A DNA stretch of 64,000 bases from Acidobacteriota bacterium (GTDB taxonomy: Bacteria; Acidobacteriota; Terriglobia; Acidiferrales; UBA7541). The stretch spans positions 124,001 through 188,000 of the forward strand of contig JABCZJ010000008.1 in NCBI GenBank assembly GCA_013289715.1, written 5' to 3'. The position numbers were made by a program, and so were the translations under genes. Below, in pieces: positions 17,914 to 26,764 of this stretch; position 1 is the stretch's first letter; each line of letters starts with the position of its first letter. The notes beneath the pieces were generated by a model that was not told where the DNA came from, ran no database searches, and saw nothing but the letters and a program-made list of their open reading frames with translations.

Positions 17914-19185
17914 TCACGGCTGTTGATTCGGATCCGGCCTCCGCTGCAAAGTCGGCCGGTCCGGATCAGAATTCGGATCCGACGTCGTCGAAGTGTCACC
18001 CGGCTGCGGCGCGGTCGTCTGCGCAGTCTTCTTGCGCAAACTCGGCTTGTTCGGATTCTTGTCGTTCACCTTCACGTTCTGTTCGATCAATTGCAAGCGG
18101 TGCTTCACCACATCAAATTCCGAGGTCGTGACGATGTACTCCGCACGCTGCGGCAGAATCGTCGCAATCTCTTTCTGCGAAGCCTCAATCCGATCCGGCG
18201 TCGGCGGATGCGTCGAGAAAATCTTCGGAATCGTGCCCGGCTGCTTCTTCTCGTCGGAAGCTACCTTCTCGAAGAACGCCACGAACGCGTTCGGGTCGTA
18301 TCCGGCCTTGTACATGTACTCGAGGCCCAGATAGTCGGCTTCCTTCTCATCGGTACGCGTGAATTGCAGAAACGCCATGGGAATCGCGAACTGCATCCCC
18401 TGATAAATCGCGTACCCCGCCAGCGTGTAAGGAATGAAAATCATCGCCGGAATCATGGCCAGCTGCGCGATTTCGCCCTTGGTTGCTTGCTTCGTGCCGT
18501 GTCGCGCGCAAACGTGCGCGATCTCATGCGCCATCACGCCCGCCAGTTCCGATTCCTCGTCCGCGTGCAGAATCAAACCGCTGTTCACGTAGAAAAATCC
18601 GCCCGGCAGCGCGAACGCGTTCACCACGTCCGAATCAATCACCTTGATCGTGAACGGCACCTGCGCGTCCGAATTCCGCACCAGGTTCTGTCCCACGCGG
18701 TTTACATACTCAGTTACCACCGGATCGTTGATGAATTTCGCCTGCCGCTCCACTTCCGCAGACAACTGCTTACCCAGCGCAATCTCATGTTCCAGCGAAT
18801 AAAAATTCAGCCCATGGCCGACGCTGCTGCGATTCCCGATCGCGCTGACGTCCGCCCTGCTGCCCGCCTTTACGTTCGGGTCGGCAGGCTGTTCGACCGG
18901 CTGGTCCGCCTGTTGTACCGGGCCTTGCTGCTGCGTTCCAGACGCGCCGGTACCCGGGGAATCCGTCCCAGGTGTCGTAGTGCCAGGAGAAGTTGTGCCG
19001 CTCGAAGGTGTAGAGGAAGGCTGCTGCGCTGGCGGGGTGCCGCCCTGCTGCGCGCCGCCTGGTTGTGACGAAGATTGTTGTCCGCCCTGCTGCTGCCCCA
19101 GCGGGACGCTCGCAACGCTGGTCGACGTCACCAGCGACGCCGCAATAATCAAGGCTCCCAACTGCCCCGCCAAACTGTTTTTCAT
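17914..19185 (-). CDS. Exported M48-family zinc metalloprotease
   Basis: The 423-aa product has a signal peptide (about 1-30) and a low-complexity Gln/Ser/Pro/Gly/Thr linker (about 30-105, with repeated SPGT/TPGT units). The M48 peptidase domain follows: HEIAH at 220-224 supplies two zinc ligands and the catalytic glutamate, and DEKEADYLGLEYM supplies the third ligand. The C-terminal ~70 residues are a charged and Pro-rich tail. It resembles BepA/YggG-like periplasmic proteases in outer-membrane quality control, but it lacks a clear TPR domain, so no symbol is given. Confidence 0.9.
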   Translation of the reverse strand: MKNSLAGQLGALIIAASLVTSTSVASVPLGQQQGGQQSSSQPGGAQQGGTPPAQQPSSTPSSGTTSPGTTTPGTDSPGTGASGTQQQGPVQQADQPVEQPADPNVKAGSRADVSAIGNRSSVGHGLNFYSLEHEIALGKQLSAEVERQAKFINDPVVTEYVNRVGQNLVRNSDAQVPFTIKVIDSDVVNAFALPGGFFYVNSGLILHADEESELAGVMAHEIAHVCARHGTKQATKGEIAQLAMIPAMIFIPYTLAGYAIYQGMQFAIPMAFLQFTRTDEKEADYLGLEYMYKAGYDPNAFVAFFEKVASDEKKQPGTIPKIFSTHPPTPDRIEASQKEIATILPQRAEYIVTTSEFDVVKHRLQLIEQNVKVNDKNPNKPSLRKKTAQTTAPQPGDTSTTSDPNSDPDRPTLQRRPDPNQQP

Positions 19186-19351
19186 GGCTACCTCCGGCGG
19201 ATACTGCCCGGATTATACACCCCTCCGGGCACCTTCCTACGCTGAATTCCTTGGATGTACCCCGCCCCCATTTAGTTTTCTCAACTCTGTAAAAGGTAGG
19301 TCACAAACGAGGCTATCGAGAGGCTGAAGATTCCCCGGGACCAAGGTGTCG

Positions 19352-19470
19352 ACTCTGTAGCGGCCAACCTCAGGCGGGCGCTTTTGACTCTGGTGGCGCC
19401 GGCGTCCCGCCGGCGGTGTTGCGTTTGCCCTTGACGTTGCCGTCGTAAGGGCACGGCATGCCGTGCCCGC
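19352..19470 (+). repeat. Three-unit palindromic mosaic repeat array
   Basis: Three different palindromes lie in a row. The first is TGTAGCGGCCAACCTCAGGC; the second is GCGCCGGCGTCCCGCCGGC; the third is a perfect 20-bp palindrome at 19449-19468, GGGCACGGCATGCCGTGCCC. The linkers GTTGCGTTTGCCC and TTGACGTTGC recur in the arrays near 34.8, 54.7 and 57.7 kb. Together with flanking sequence this fills the 449-bp gap between the M48 gene and the next small gene. Confidence 0.75.
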
Positions 19471-19634
19471 TGCAACAATCTCTCGCCTCCAGCCGTCGCC
19501 TCGGAATTTGCGATTGCGATTCCTCGGAGCTCGCCCGGCTACCCTGCCTTTGTTCCCGCGCCAGATGTTGCCCCCCGGAATCACCCTCGCGCACTTATAT
19601 TGACGCCCTTCCCGATTCTGTCTACATTTGTCAT

Positions 19635-19856
19635 GTGCCCGCGCGCAAACTACAAGTCGGCCAGGTCTGGAAGAAGGAAGATACCGGCGAATCCTATTTG
19701 GTTACTAAGGTTTACAACGAAGCCCTAACTACCTACGCCATCCTCCGCAAAGCCGGCGCCGAAAGCGAACGCCCAGTGAAAGTCAAAGTGGACCGCCAAG
19801 GCCCTGCCTACAAACTCCCCGGTTTCAGCTACGCCCAGGAATCCGACGAGTTCTAG
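19635..19856 (+). CDS. Hypothetical 73-aa protein
   Basis: The likely product begins (GTG start) MPARKLQVGQVWKKEDTGES and continues YLVTKVYNEALTTYAILRKA, ending SYAQESDEF. It has the look of a small beta-barrel or SH3-like protein. The upstream frame to 19458 runs through the repeat array and is rejected. No clear ribosome site precedes the GTG, so the start is uncertain. Function is unknown. Confidence 0.6.
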   Translation: MPARKLQVGQVWKKEDTGESYLVTKVYNEALTTYAILRKAGAESERPVKVKVDRQGPAYKLPGFSYAQESDEF

Positions 19857-20572
19857 CCTCCACGCATTGATCGAGCACGCCTCACATTTCTCCCAGCCGC
19901 CTCCGTGCCCTGCGCGTTTCTCTGTAAGTGTGTGTTAAATCTTTCGCCTTTCTCTGTGCCTCTGTGGCAGAGGTTGCCTCAGGCTTTCTCGGCGTCTTCT
20001 GCGCGCTCGCCTCCGGGTCAGCTGCGTTAAATCTTTGGGAATTATCTGCTTGAGTCCCTTGACTCTGGCTACTTTCGCTCCTTCGGAAGAGAAATCCGGC
20101 AGACGCCATTGGTCTGTATTCCAGGGTCACCCGAATCGGTCTGTGAACAGTCACCGAAGACTACAGACTCATCAAAATCGTTTTCCTAACATACCGTATA
20201 GGATTTAGAAATCTTTGGCACAAAGCATCGAACCATATGAGTGATTACTGCATCCGTAGTTACAGTCAGTGAATTCCGTGCAAGTAAGACGGTGCTCATT
20301 CTATTGCTCGTGGCCGTCTGCCGCGAATGTTCGGGTATCTGTCGAACCAAAATCAGCAGGCTCTTTTTTCCAATCTGAAATAGTAACCTTAGTGAGGTGA
20401 GTGGGAATTGAAGTTTCTGCCGGCAGACCGACCGGGAGCAGAAAAACCCCCCACCATTCCAGTTGCAAGCTTCCAATTGATTTTCATTCTGATCCTCCCA
20501 TTCAGGAAGGGGGCTCAAGTATATGATTCCCAAATCTTTCGCCTTTCCAAGCCAAGCTCAGCCCGATCACTC
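19857..20572. other. Long intergenic stretch with repeat copies and an AT-richer segment
   Basis: About 19901-19970 is a member of the 'CTCTGTG...GTGTTAAATCTTTCGCC' repeat, duplicated here (TTTCTCTGTAAGTG then TTTCTCTGTGCCTCTGTGG). About 20180-20480 is less GC-rich than its surroundings. A 115-codon open frame on the minus strand (20186-20533) covers it, but it has no recognisable product and no good ribosome site. I see no RNA gene. Confidence 0.5.
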
Positions 20573-21289
20573 TCACATCGATCGCACCTGCATCTCAACT
20601 ACATCGTCCACCTGCATCACTTCCTTAACAATAAATCCCTCCGCATAGCGCACGCCGATCAACCGCCCGTAATACTGCGCCATCGAATTCATCCGCGCTT
20701 CCAGCTCGTCGAGCGGCAACACCACCTTCGACCGCCGCTGTTCCTTCGGCGGCGTAAACTGCGAGGCGTACGCCAGAATCGCCCGCTTCCGCCGGTCGAA
20801 TTCCTTGGTAATGTCCACGCAAAATGTCGGACGCTGATAGTCGTAAGCCGCCGCATACAATATTTTGAACGGCCGGTACGCCTCGCCCCCCAGCGGATAA
20901 TTTTTGAGCCCCGCGACAAAACACGCTTCAAATCCCAGTTGCGCCGCCGTGTAATGGTCCGGGTGCCGCCCTTCCCAGAAGGGCAGTATCACCGTGCGCG
21001 GCTGCAATTCTCGAATCGCTTCCGCGATCGCCAGCTTGTAATCCTCGCGCATCTCCAAATGCGCGTCCGGCAATCCCAAATTCCTCCGCACCGCCACACG
21101 CATGATTTTCGCCGCCCGCGCCGCCTCCTTCAAACGTATCTCCGGAGTCCCCCGCGTGCCCGTCTCTCCACGCGTCAAATCCAGAATGCCCGTGCGGTAC
21201 CCAGCCGCTGCCATCTTCAGCAAAGTCCCGCCGCTGGTAAGCTCCACGTCATCCGGATGCGCCGCAATCGCCAGCAAATCAACTTTCAT
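20573..21289 (-). CDS. bshB1: BshB1-type GlcNAc-malate deacetylase (bacillithiol synthesis)
   Basis: This 238-aa LmbE/PIG-L-fold protein begins MKVDLLAIAAHPDDVELTSG; His11 and Asp14 of AHPDD and a later HPDH provide the zinc site. The segment DLTRGETGTRGTPEIRLKEA is typical of the BshB1 branch, which removes acetyl from GlcNAc-malate in bacillithiol synthesis. bshA and bshC are not in the window, so the pathway is inferred from the family. Length is normal. Confidence 0.9.
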   Translation of the reverse strand: MKVDLLAIAAHPDDVELTSGGTLLKMAAAGYRTGILDLTRGETGTRGTPEIRLKEAARAAKIMRVAVRRNLGLPDAHLEMREDYKLAIAEAIRELQPRTVILPFWEGRHPDHYTAAQLGFEACFVAGLKNYPLGGEAYRPFKILYAAAYDYQRPTFCVDITKEFDRRKRAILAYASQFTPPKEQRRSKVVLPLDELEARMNSMAQYYGRLIGVRYAEGFIVKEVMQVDDVVEMQVRSM

Positions 21290-21382
21290 TCCGCCTCCAA
21301 AATCAGTGCCAAGCTATACGTGATGAGTGACAAGTAGCCACGCAACAGTCCCCGATTCTACATCAATCACCGCGCAGGCTTC

Positions 21383-21533
21383 GTCATCCTGAGGCTGGCG
21401 GCTTTGCTTCCAGCCGGCCGAGGGATCTCTCCCACCTTACGCTGCGCACTCTGCGTCTCTGCGATGTACGCCTCAGTCTTTCTCAGATTTTTCTGCGCTC
21501 TTCCTCTGTGCTCTCTGTGTCAAATCTTCTGAC
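21383..21533 (+). repeat. Composite intergenic repeat (CATCCTGAG...AGGGATCTC plus CTCTGTG...CAAATC)
   Basis: GTCATCCTGAGGC, a short variable part, then GAGGGATCTC forms a small inverted element (ATCCT/AGGGAT). About 40 bp further the second part reads CTCTGTGCTCTCTGTGTC then AAATCTTCT. The same two parts in the same order and strand occur at 29.14, 30.75 and 39.62 kb. The composite occupies most of the 312-bp gap upstream of the SDR gene. Confidence 0.75.
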
Positions 21534-21601
21534 TTACCCGTGACCTCATTCCCCACGCCGCCGCAAAATGCTAATGTGGCTTCGACAAGGAGGGAACTGG
21601 A

Positions 21602-22333
21602 ATGACGGATAAATCCCTAGCAGATCAAGTGGCCCTAGTCACCGGCGGCTCCAAACGCATCGGCCGCAGCATCGCGCTGCGTCTCGCCTCCGAAGGCGCC
21701 GACATCATCATCAACTACGATTCCTCGAAATCCGAAGCCGAAGCCCTCGTCGACGAACTCAAATCCCTAGGCCGCCGCGCCCTAGCCGTCCAAGCCGACG
21801 TCTCCCTTCGCGCCGACGTACAAAAGCTCTTCACCGCCACGGAAAACGAATTCGGGCGCCTCGACATCCTCGTCAACAACGCCGGCATGTTCTTCGCCGC
21901 GAAATTCGAGGAGCTGACCGAAGAGCAGTGGGACCAAATCCTCAACGTAAATCTGAAATCCCAATTCCTCTGCGCGCAATCCGCCGCCCGCATCATGAAA
22001 CGCCAGGGCCGCGGCCGCATCATCAATCTCTCCTCGCTCGGCGGCCTGCTTCCATGGCCCGGCTACACGCACTACTGCGTTTCGAAAGCGGGCTGCATCA
22101 TGCTCACGCGCTGCCTAGCTCGCGCCCTCGGCCCGGAAATCCTCGTCAACAGTATCGCCCCCGGCACCATCCAATTTCCCGGCGAGCCTCCCGACGAAGA
22201 TTACATCCAGCGCGTCCCGCTCCACCGCACCGGCACAGGCGAAGACATAGCCGACGCCGCAGCCTTCCTGGCCAAAACCGAATTCGTAACCGGCCAAATC
22301 CTAGCGGTTGACGGCGGCCGTTCGCTGGTCTAA
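21602..22333 (+). CDS. SDR-family oxidoreductase (FabG/pteridine-reductase-like)
   Basis: This 243-aa classical short-chain dehydrogenase has the cofactor motif VTGGSKRIGRSIA (about 13-25), NNAG (92-95) and catalytic Tyr158 and Lys162 with a serine at 144-145. SKRIGRSIA is the NADPH-favouring pattern found in FabG and PTR1-like enzymes. AAGGAGGGAAC precedes the ATG. The substrate is unknown and neighbours give no hint. Confidence 0.9.
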   Translation: MTDKSLADQVALVTGGSKRIGRSIALRLASEGADIIINYDSSKSEAEALVDELKSLGRRALAVQADVSLRADVQKLFTATENEFGRLDILVNNAGMFFAAKFEELTEEQWDQILNVNLKSQFLCAQSAARIMKRQGRGRIINLSSLGGLLPWPGYTHYCVSKAGCIMLTRCLARALGPEILVNSIAPGTIQFPGEPPDEDYIQRVPLHRTGTGEDIADAAAFLAKTEFVTGQILAVDGGRSLV

Positions 22334-22360
22334 TTACGCGACAATAAACTGCCCCCCCAA

Positions 22361-22398
22361 AAAAGAAAAGCCCCGGCTCGACACCACCAAGCCGGGGC
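22361..22398 (-). terminator. Rho-independent terminator for aceE
   Basis: Arms GCCCCGGCT (22370-22378) and AGCCGGGGC (22390-22398) form a perfect 9-bp stem. On the minus strand it is followed by a T-rich run (A-rich 22359-22369 on the given strand). It lies 30 bp past the aceE stop and may also act on the SDR gene. Confidence 0.88.
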
Positions 22399-22428
22399 CG
22401 CGTCCTTTGCGAACGCTGGAGACCGAAT

Positions 22429-25107
22429 CTAAGAAATCACGGGATTAGGTTTCTCCGGATCAATCCCCAAATCCACAATCGCCTTCTGCACCAGGCATTT
22501 CTCGACTTTCCCATCCAAAAATAATTCATTCAGCGTCGCCAGAGTAATAAACCGTGCATCCACCTCAAAGAAATCCCGCAAAGCAGCGCGCCCCTCGCTC
22601 CGCCCAAACCCATCGGTCCCGAGCGACGCCATCCGCCGCGGCACCCACTGGCCAACCATGTTCGGCAAAGTTTTCAGATAATCCGTAGCCGCAACCAAAA
22701 CGCCCGGCGCATCCGCCAAACATTCCGTCACATAAGGCACGCGCGCCCTCTCAGCAGGGTGCAACCGGTTCCAGCGATCCGTCTCAATCCCATCCGTATA
22801 TAGCGCCTTATAACTCGTCACGCTCCACACGTCTGCGGCCACGCCGTATTTCTCCCCGAGAATTTCCTGCGCCCGCAGAGCCTCATTCAAAATCGCACCA
22901 CTGCCAAAAAGCTGCGCGCGCAACTGAGAATCCTTGTTCTGCGCAGCCCGGAACCGATACAGCCCCTTCAAAATCCCTTCACGCACATCCCCCGGCATCG
23001 CCGGCATCGGATAATTCTCGTTCATCACCGTGATGTAATAGAAGATGCTCTCGCCTTCTTTATACATCCGGCGAATTCCGTCCTCGATTATCACCGACAC
23101 TTCGTAAGCGTACGCCGGATCGTAAGCCCGCAGATTCGGCACCGGCAGCGCCAAGATCTGGCTGTTGCCGTCCTGGTGCTGCAGGCCTTCGCCCGACAAA
23201 GTCGTGCGTCCCGCCGTCCCGCCCAGCAGGAACCCGCGCACGCGCATATCCGCCGCGGCCCAAATAAAATCCGCGATGCGCTGGAATCCGAACATCGAGT
23301 AGTAAATGAAGAAGGGAATCGTGTTGATTCCGTGCGTAGCGTACGCCGTACCCGCCGCGATGAACGAAGCCATCGACCCCGCTTCGGTGATTCCTTCTTC
23401 CAGAATCTGCCCATCCTTCATTTCGTTGTAATAAAGCAGCGTGTTCACATCCACCGGCTCGTAGCGCTGGCCCACGCTGGAATAAATTCCCGCCGTGCGG
23501 AACAGCGATTCCATACCAAACGTCCGCGCTTCGTCCGGCACGATCGGCACAATCAACTTCCCCATTTCCGGATCGCGCAGCATTTTTCGCAGAATCCCGA
23601 CGAACGCCATCGTCGTCGAAACCTCGCGTCCCTCGCTGCCAGTTAAGAATTCCTTGAACAACTCCTCATGATCCGCCAGCAACGGCTTCGACCGCGCGCT
23701 CCGCCGCGGCACATACCCACCCAGTTCCTGGCGCCGCGCGCGCAGATAGGTCATCTCTTCGCTGTCTTCCGCCGGCCGATAGAACGGCAATTCCGCGCAC
23801 TGCGCATCGTTCAGCGGAATATCGAATCGCGAGCGAAACTCGCGCAATTCGTCTTCGTTCAATTTCTTCTGCTGGTGCGTGATGTTCTTGCCTTCGCCCG
23901 CCTCGCCCAGCCCGTAGCCCTTGATCGTCCGCGCCAAAATTACCGTCGGTGATCCCTTGTTCTCCGTCGCGGCCTTGTAAGCGGCGTACACCTTGCGCGG
24001 GTCGTGTCCGCCCAATTGCAATCGGCGCAGCTCGTCATCCGAAAAAGGCTCGACCAGTTTCAGCAATCGGGGGTCGGAACCGAAAAAGTGTTCGCGCACA
24101 TAAGCGCCCGACGAAACCACCAGCTTTTGATATTCGCCGTCCACCAATTCCCCCATGCGCTTCACCAGCAGGCCCTCGGTGTCGCGCTCCAGGATCGGAT
24201 CCCACTCGCCGCCCCACAGCACTTTAATCACATTCCAACCAGCGCCGCGAAACGCAGATTCCAGCTCTTGAATGATCTGCCCGTTCCCGCGCACCGGCCC
24301 GTCCAGCCGCTGCAAATTGCAATTGATCACGAAAATCAAATTGTCCAGCTTTTCGCGCGACGCCAAAGTGATCGCGCCCAACGATTCCGGCTCGTCCGTC
24401 TCGCCGTCGCCCAGAAATGCCCAGACCTTCGCGTCGCTGGCCGGCTTCAGCCCGCGGTTCTCCAAATAGCGGTTGTAACGCGCCTGATAAATCGCCATCA
24501 GCGGGCTCAAGCCCATCGAAACGGTAGGGAACTCCCAGAAATCCGGCATCAACCACGGGTGCGGATAAGACGAAAGCCCCCCGCCAGGCTTCAATTCGCG
24601 GCGGAAGTTCTCCAGCTTCTCCGCCGACAGCCGCCCTTCCAAAAATGCGCGCGAATAAATTCCCGGCGCCGCGTGTCCCTGAAAATAAATCGTGTCGCCT
24701 TCAAACTCAGGCGAGCGTGCCCGGAAAAAATGGTTGAACCCCACCTCATAAAGCGTCGCCGCGGAAGCGTAAGTCGAAATGTGCCCGCCGATGCCGTGCT
24801 CTTCGCGGTTTGCCCGCACCACCATGGCCATCGCGTTCCAGCGCACCAGGCTCTTGATGCGCCGCTCGAGTTGTTGATCGCCCGGAAATTCGGGCTGCAG
24901 GCTAGCCGGTATGGTGTTCACGTACGGCGTTTTCGCGGTGAAGGGTATGTCAATCCCGATCACCTTGGCGTGCGCGCGCAAGCGCTCCAGAATATACGAC
25001 GCCACATCCGGCCCGCTCGACTGCAGCACCGAATCCAGCGACTCCAGCCACTCCTGAATTTCCGCCGCGTCCAATCCCTGCAACGGCAAACTGATCTCGT
25101 TATTCAT
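22429..25107 (-). CDS. aceE: Pyruvate dehydrogenase E1 component, homodimeric type
   Basis: The 892-aa protein matches homodimeric AceE in length (about 890 aa) and order of motifs. These include EEHGIGGHISTYASAATLYEVGFNHFF near the N-terminus, ThDP motif GDGETDEPESLGA ... NCNLQRLDGPVRGN, and the central LLYYNEMKDGQILEEGITEAGSMASFIAAGTAY. It decarboxylates pyruvate and reductively acetylates the E2 lipoyl group. ATG 25107 is chosen to match family length; ATG 25128 and 25143 are alternatives. No E2 or E3 gene is adjacent, which is unusual for aceE. Confidence 0.95.
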   Translation of the reverse strand: MNNEISLPLQGLDAAEIQEWLESLDSVLQSSGPDVASYILERLRAHAKVIGIDIPFTAKTPYVNTIPASLQPEFPGDQQLERRIKSLVRWNAMAMVVRANREEHGIGGHISTYASAATLYEVGFNHFFRARSPEFEGDTIYFQGHAAPGIYSRAFLEGRLSAEKLENFRRELKPGGGLSSYPHPWLMPDFWEFPTVSMGLSPLMAIYQARYNRYLENRGLKPASDAKVWAFLGDGETDEPESLGAITLASREKLDNLIFVINCNLQRLDGPVRGNGQIIQELESAFRGAGWNVIKVLWGGEWDPILERDTEGLLVKRMGELVDGEYQKLVVSSGAYVREHFFGSDPRLLKLVEPFSDDELRRLQLGGHDPRKVYAAYKAATENKGSPTVILARTIKGYGLGEAGEGKNITHQQKKLNEDELREFRSRFDIPLNDAQCAELPFYRPAEDSEEMTYLRARRQELGGYVPRRSARSKPLLADHEELFKEFLTGSEGREVSTTMAFVGILRKMLRDPEMGKLIVPIVPDEARTFGMESLFRTAGIYSSVGQRYEPVDVNTLLYYNEMKDGQILEEGITEAGSMASFIAAGTAYATHGINTIPFFIYYSMFGFQRIADFIWAAADMRVRGFLLGGTAGRTTLSGEGLQHQDGNSQILALPVPNLRAYDPAYAYEVSVIIEDGIRRMYKEGESIFYYITVMNENYPMPAMPGDVREGILKGLYRFRAAQNKDSQLRAQLFGSGAILNEALRAQEILGEKYGVAADVWSVTSYKALYTDGIETDRWNRLHPAERARVPYVTECLADAPGVLVAATDYLKTLPNMVGQWVPRRMASLGTDGFGRSEGRAALRDFFEVDARFITLATLNELFLDGKVEKCLVQKAIVDLGIDPEKPNPVIS

Positions 25108-25433
25108 GTCTTCGTTCGGCCCTCGCATCGCACTCAATGCCACAGCGCATCAGCCCGGCGGGCGCCGCGCCGTCCTCTATTTTCCCACCACTAGAATACA
25201 CCCCAACGCCAGCCCGCGCACACCTCCATCAATTCCTTTTTTCAATCAGTGGTATCGCGCCGATTCAATCGCGCACCCGCGCCGCCGCGTCCCAAACCGC
25301 AAGCCGCGCGGCTCATCGTAGTCTAGGCGATCTTGCCTGTGCTGTTGCTTTGGAACTAGGTTTGGACCTTCCGGGTGCCCCATCTTTCCCGCTTTTGTCT
25401 TGTGGGAAGGGTGGGGGTGTAGACGTAGCGAAG
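25108..25433. other. Intergenic region upstream of aceE
   Basis: The first ~200 bp should carry the aceE promoter; nothing specific is recognised there. The rest is occupied by repeat units described separately (25318-25425). Confidence 0.4.
25318..25425 (+). repeat. Two palindromic repeat units (GCCTGTGCT type and GTGCCCCATC type)
   Basis: TAGTCTAGGCGATCTTGCC then TGTGCTGTTGCTTTGG is a member of the GCATAGGC/GCCTGTGC family. It is followed by GGGTGCCCCATC, a variable core, then GAAGGGTGGGGGTGTAGAC. The second unit recurs at 37474-37523 (GGGTGCCCCATCC ... GAAGGTGGGGGTTTAGAC). The two families are neighbours here. Confidence 0.7.
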
Positions 25434-25853
25434 CTAGCCCGCAGCCGCAGGGCGCCGCGCCACAATTTCCCGCCGCGCCAATTTCTCCACAAACTCCCGG
25501 TCCGCCGGCAAAAAGTTCAAATCGCCCAAAGTCTCAGGAGTACGCCATTCCGTATTCTCGAACACGATATTGCGAACCGCCGTCGGCTCGACGACAACCG
25601 CAAAGAATATCAACTCAATCGCCTCACTCATGTCCGCATAACGATGGCGCGTGCGAAAAACTTCCGCTCCCACCACCGCCTCCACTCCCAACTCCTCCCG
25701 CAACTCGCGCGCCAACCCCGCCTGCGGCGTCTCGCCCATCTGCAATTTCCCGCCAGGAAATTCCCACATGAACTCAAACCTATCCCCACGCCGCCGCTGA
25801 CACACCAGAATCTTCCCCTCCGCCTCAATCAACCCAGCCACCACAGTCAGCAT
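25434..25853 (-). CDS. NUDIX hydrolase, MutT/8-oxo-dGTPase-like
   Basis: This 139-aa protein has a complete Nudix box, G-x5-E-x7-RELREELGV, in GGKLQMGETPQAGLARELREELGV (residues ~35-58). The start VVAGLIEAEGKILVCQRR resembles MutT-type (d)CTP or 8-oxo-dGTP pyrophosphohydrolases. Its ATG overlaps the stop of the upstream binding-protein gene by 7 bp (ATGCTGA), so translation is probably coupled. The exact substrate is not determinable. Confidence 0.88.
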   Translation of the reverse strand: MLTVVAGLIEAEGKILVCQRRRGDRFEFMWEFPGGKLQMGETPQAGLARELREELGVEAVVGAEVFRTRHRYADMSEAIELIFFAVVVEPTAVRNIVFENTEWRTPETLGDLNFLPADREFVEKLARREIVARRPAAAG

Positions 25854-26620
25854 GCGGTCTCCCGAATCGCCCGCGCCAATTCCCGCGCTCCTTCGACTAA
25901 CGGCGGCCCCGGCGTATTCAAAAGCTCATCGCGAATCACCACCACGCGCCCGTTCCGCACCGCCGGCACATCCCGCCACGCAGGATTCCGCAGTGCCGAA
26001 GAAACTTTCGCGCGCCCACCCGTAGCCGCCCAAGCCAACACAATCAATTCCGGCGCAGCCCGTGCCACCTCTTCATCCGTCACCTGCGAGCCCGCACCTA
26101 CCACCATCTTTCCTCCCGCGATCTCCACCAACTCCGCCACCCAGGGAGGGGAACTGATCCGCGGCTTCGGCCAAGCCTCGCAATAAACCCGCACGCGCCG
26201 CGAAGCGCCATGTAGCCGCGCCTCCCGCGCCACATCCGCAAAACCCGCGCGCATCTTCCGTAGCAAAAGCTGCGCTGCGCGCCCGCGCTCCACCAATCGC
26301 CCCAGCGTGCGAACATCAGAGTAAATATCCGCGAGCGACCGCGGATTGATCGCCAAAAACGCTGCCGGCTCCGCCAATATCCTCTGCACCGTCTCCGCCG
26401 CAAACGGCACCGAGCCGATCAGCAAAGAGGGCCGCAGCCGCATCACCGCGCGCAAATCCAGCTTCCAACAATCACCCACCGCAGGACGCGCCCCGACATC
26501 CGCCACATCCTTGCACCAGCGCGAAACTCCCACCAATTCGCGTCCCACCCCCAACGAAAGCAAAATCGAAGTAACACTGGGCGCCAACGAAACGATGCGC
26601 AATTCCTCGAGTTTTTTCAT
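25847..26620 (-). CDS. BtuF/FhuD-like (TroA-fold) binding-domain protein, no signal peptide
   Basis: This 257-aa protein has the periplasmic cobalamin/iron-siderophore binding fold: RIVSLAPSVTSILLSLGVGRELVGVS at the start, then DLRAVMRLRPSLLIGS and WVAELVEIAGG. It begins MKKLEELRIVSL with no signal peptide, so it may be cytoplasmic or the signal may have been lost. No ABC permease or ATPase is nearby. Such orphan 'cobalamin-binding' proteins occur in several phyla. Its stop overlaps the NUDIX start. Confidence 0.82.
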   Translation of the reverse strand: MKKLEELRIVSLAPSVTSILLSLGVGRELVGVSRWCKDVADVGARPAVGDCWKLDLRAVMRLRPSLLIGSVPFAAETVQRILAEPAAFLAINPRSLADIYSDVRTLGRLVERGRAAQLLLRKMRAGFADVAREARLHGASRRVRVYCEAWPKPRISSPPWVAELVEIAGGKMVVGAGSQVTDEEVARAAPELIVLAWAATGGRAKVSSALRNPAWRDVPAVRNGRVVVIRDELLNTPGPPLVEGARELARAIRETAC

Positions 26621-26695
26621 CTGGCCCCTGGCACCAAGATTCTACTACCTCCGCATTTCCCTGTGTCTCCGCGGTAAACGGTTTTGCATTCGCGC

Positions 26696-26742
26696 CAAAA
26701 AACAAAAACGCGCCGGAGAGCCAAGCAGCTCCCCGGCGCGTT
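26696..26742 (-). terminator. Rho-independent terminator for the OmpA-family gene
   Basis: Arms AACGCGCCGG (26707-26716) and CCGGCGCGTT (26733-26742) form a perfect 10-bp stem. On the minus strand it is followed by a T-rich run (A-rich 26697-26706). It lies 22 bp after the stop. Just left of it (26656-26690) is a partial 'CCTGTGTCTCCGCGGTAAAC' repeat copy. Confidence 0.88.
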
Positions 26743-26764
26743 CAATTGCGGAACGTGAAAAAAC

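Noticed and set aside
20186..20533. Minus-strand 115-codon frame in the AT-richer gap
   Set aside because: No ribosome site, no recognised pattern, and it lies beside repeat copies; kept only as a note in the gap entry.
24004..25194. Plus-strand open frame of nearly 400 codons
   Set aside because: It is antisense to aceE, which has all AceE motifs, and has biased shadow-type composition.
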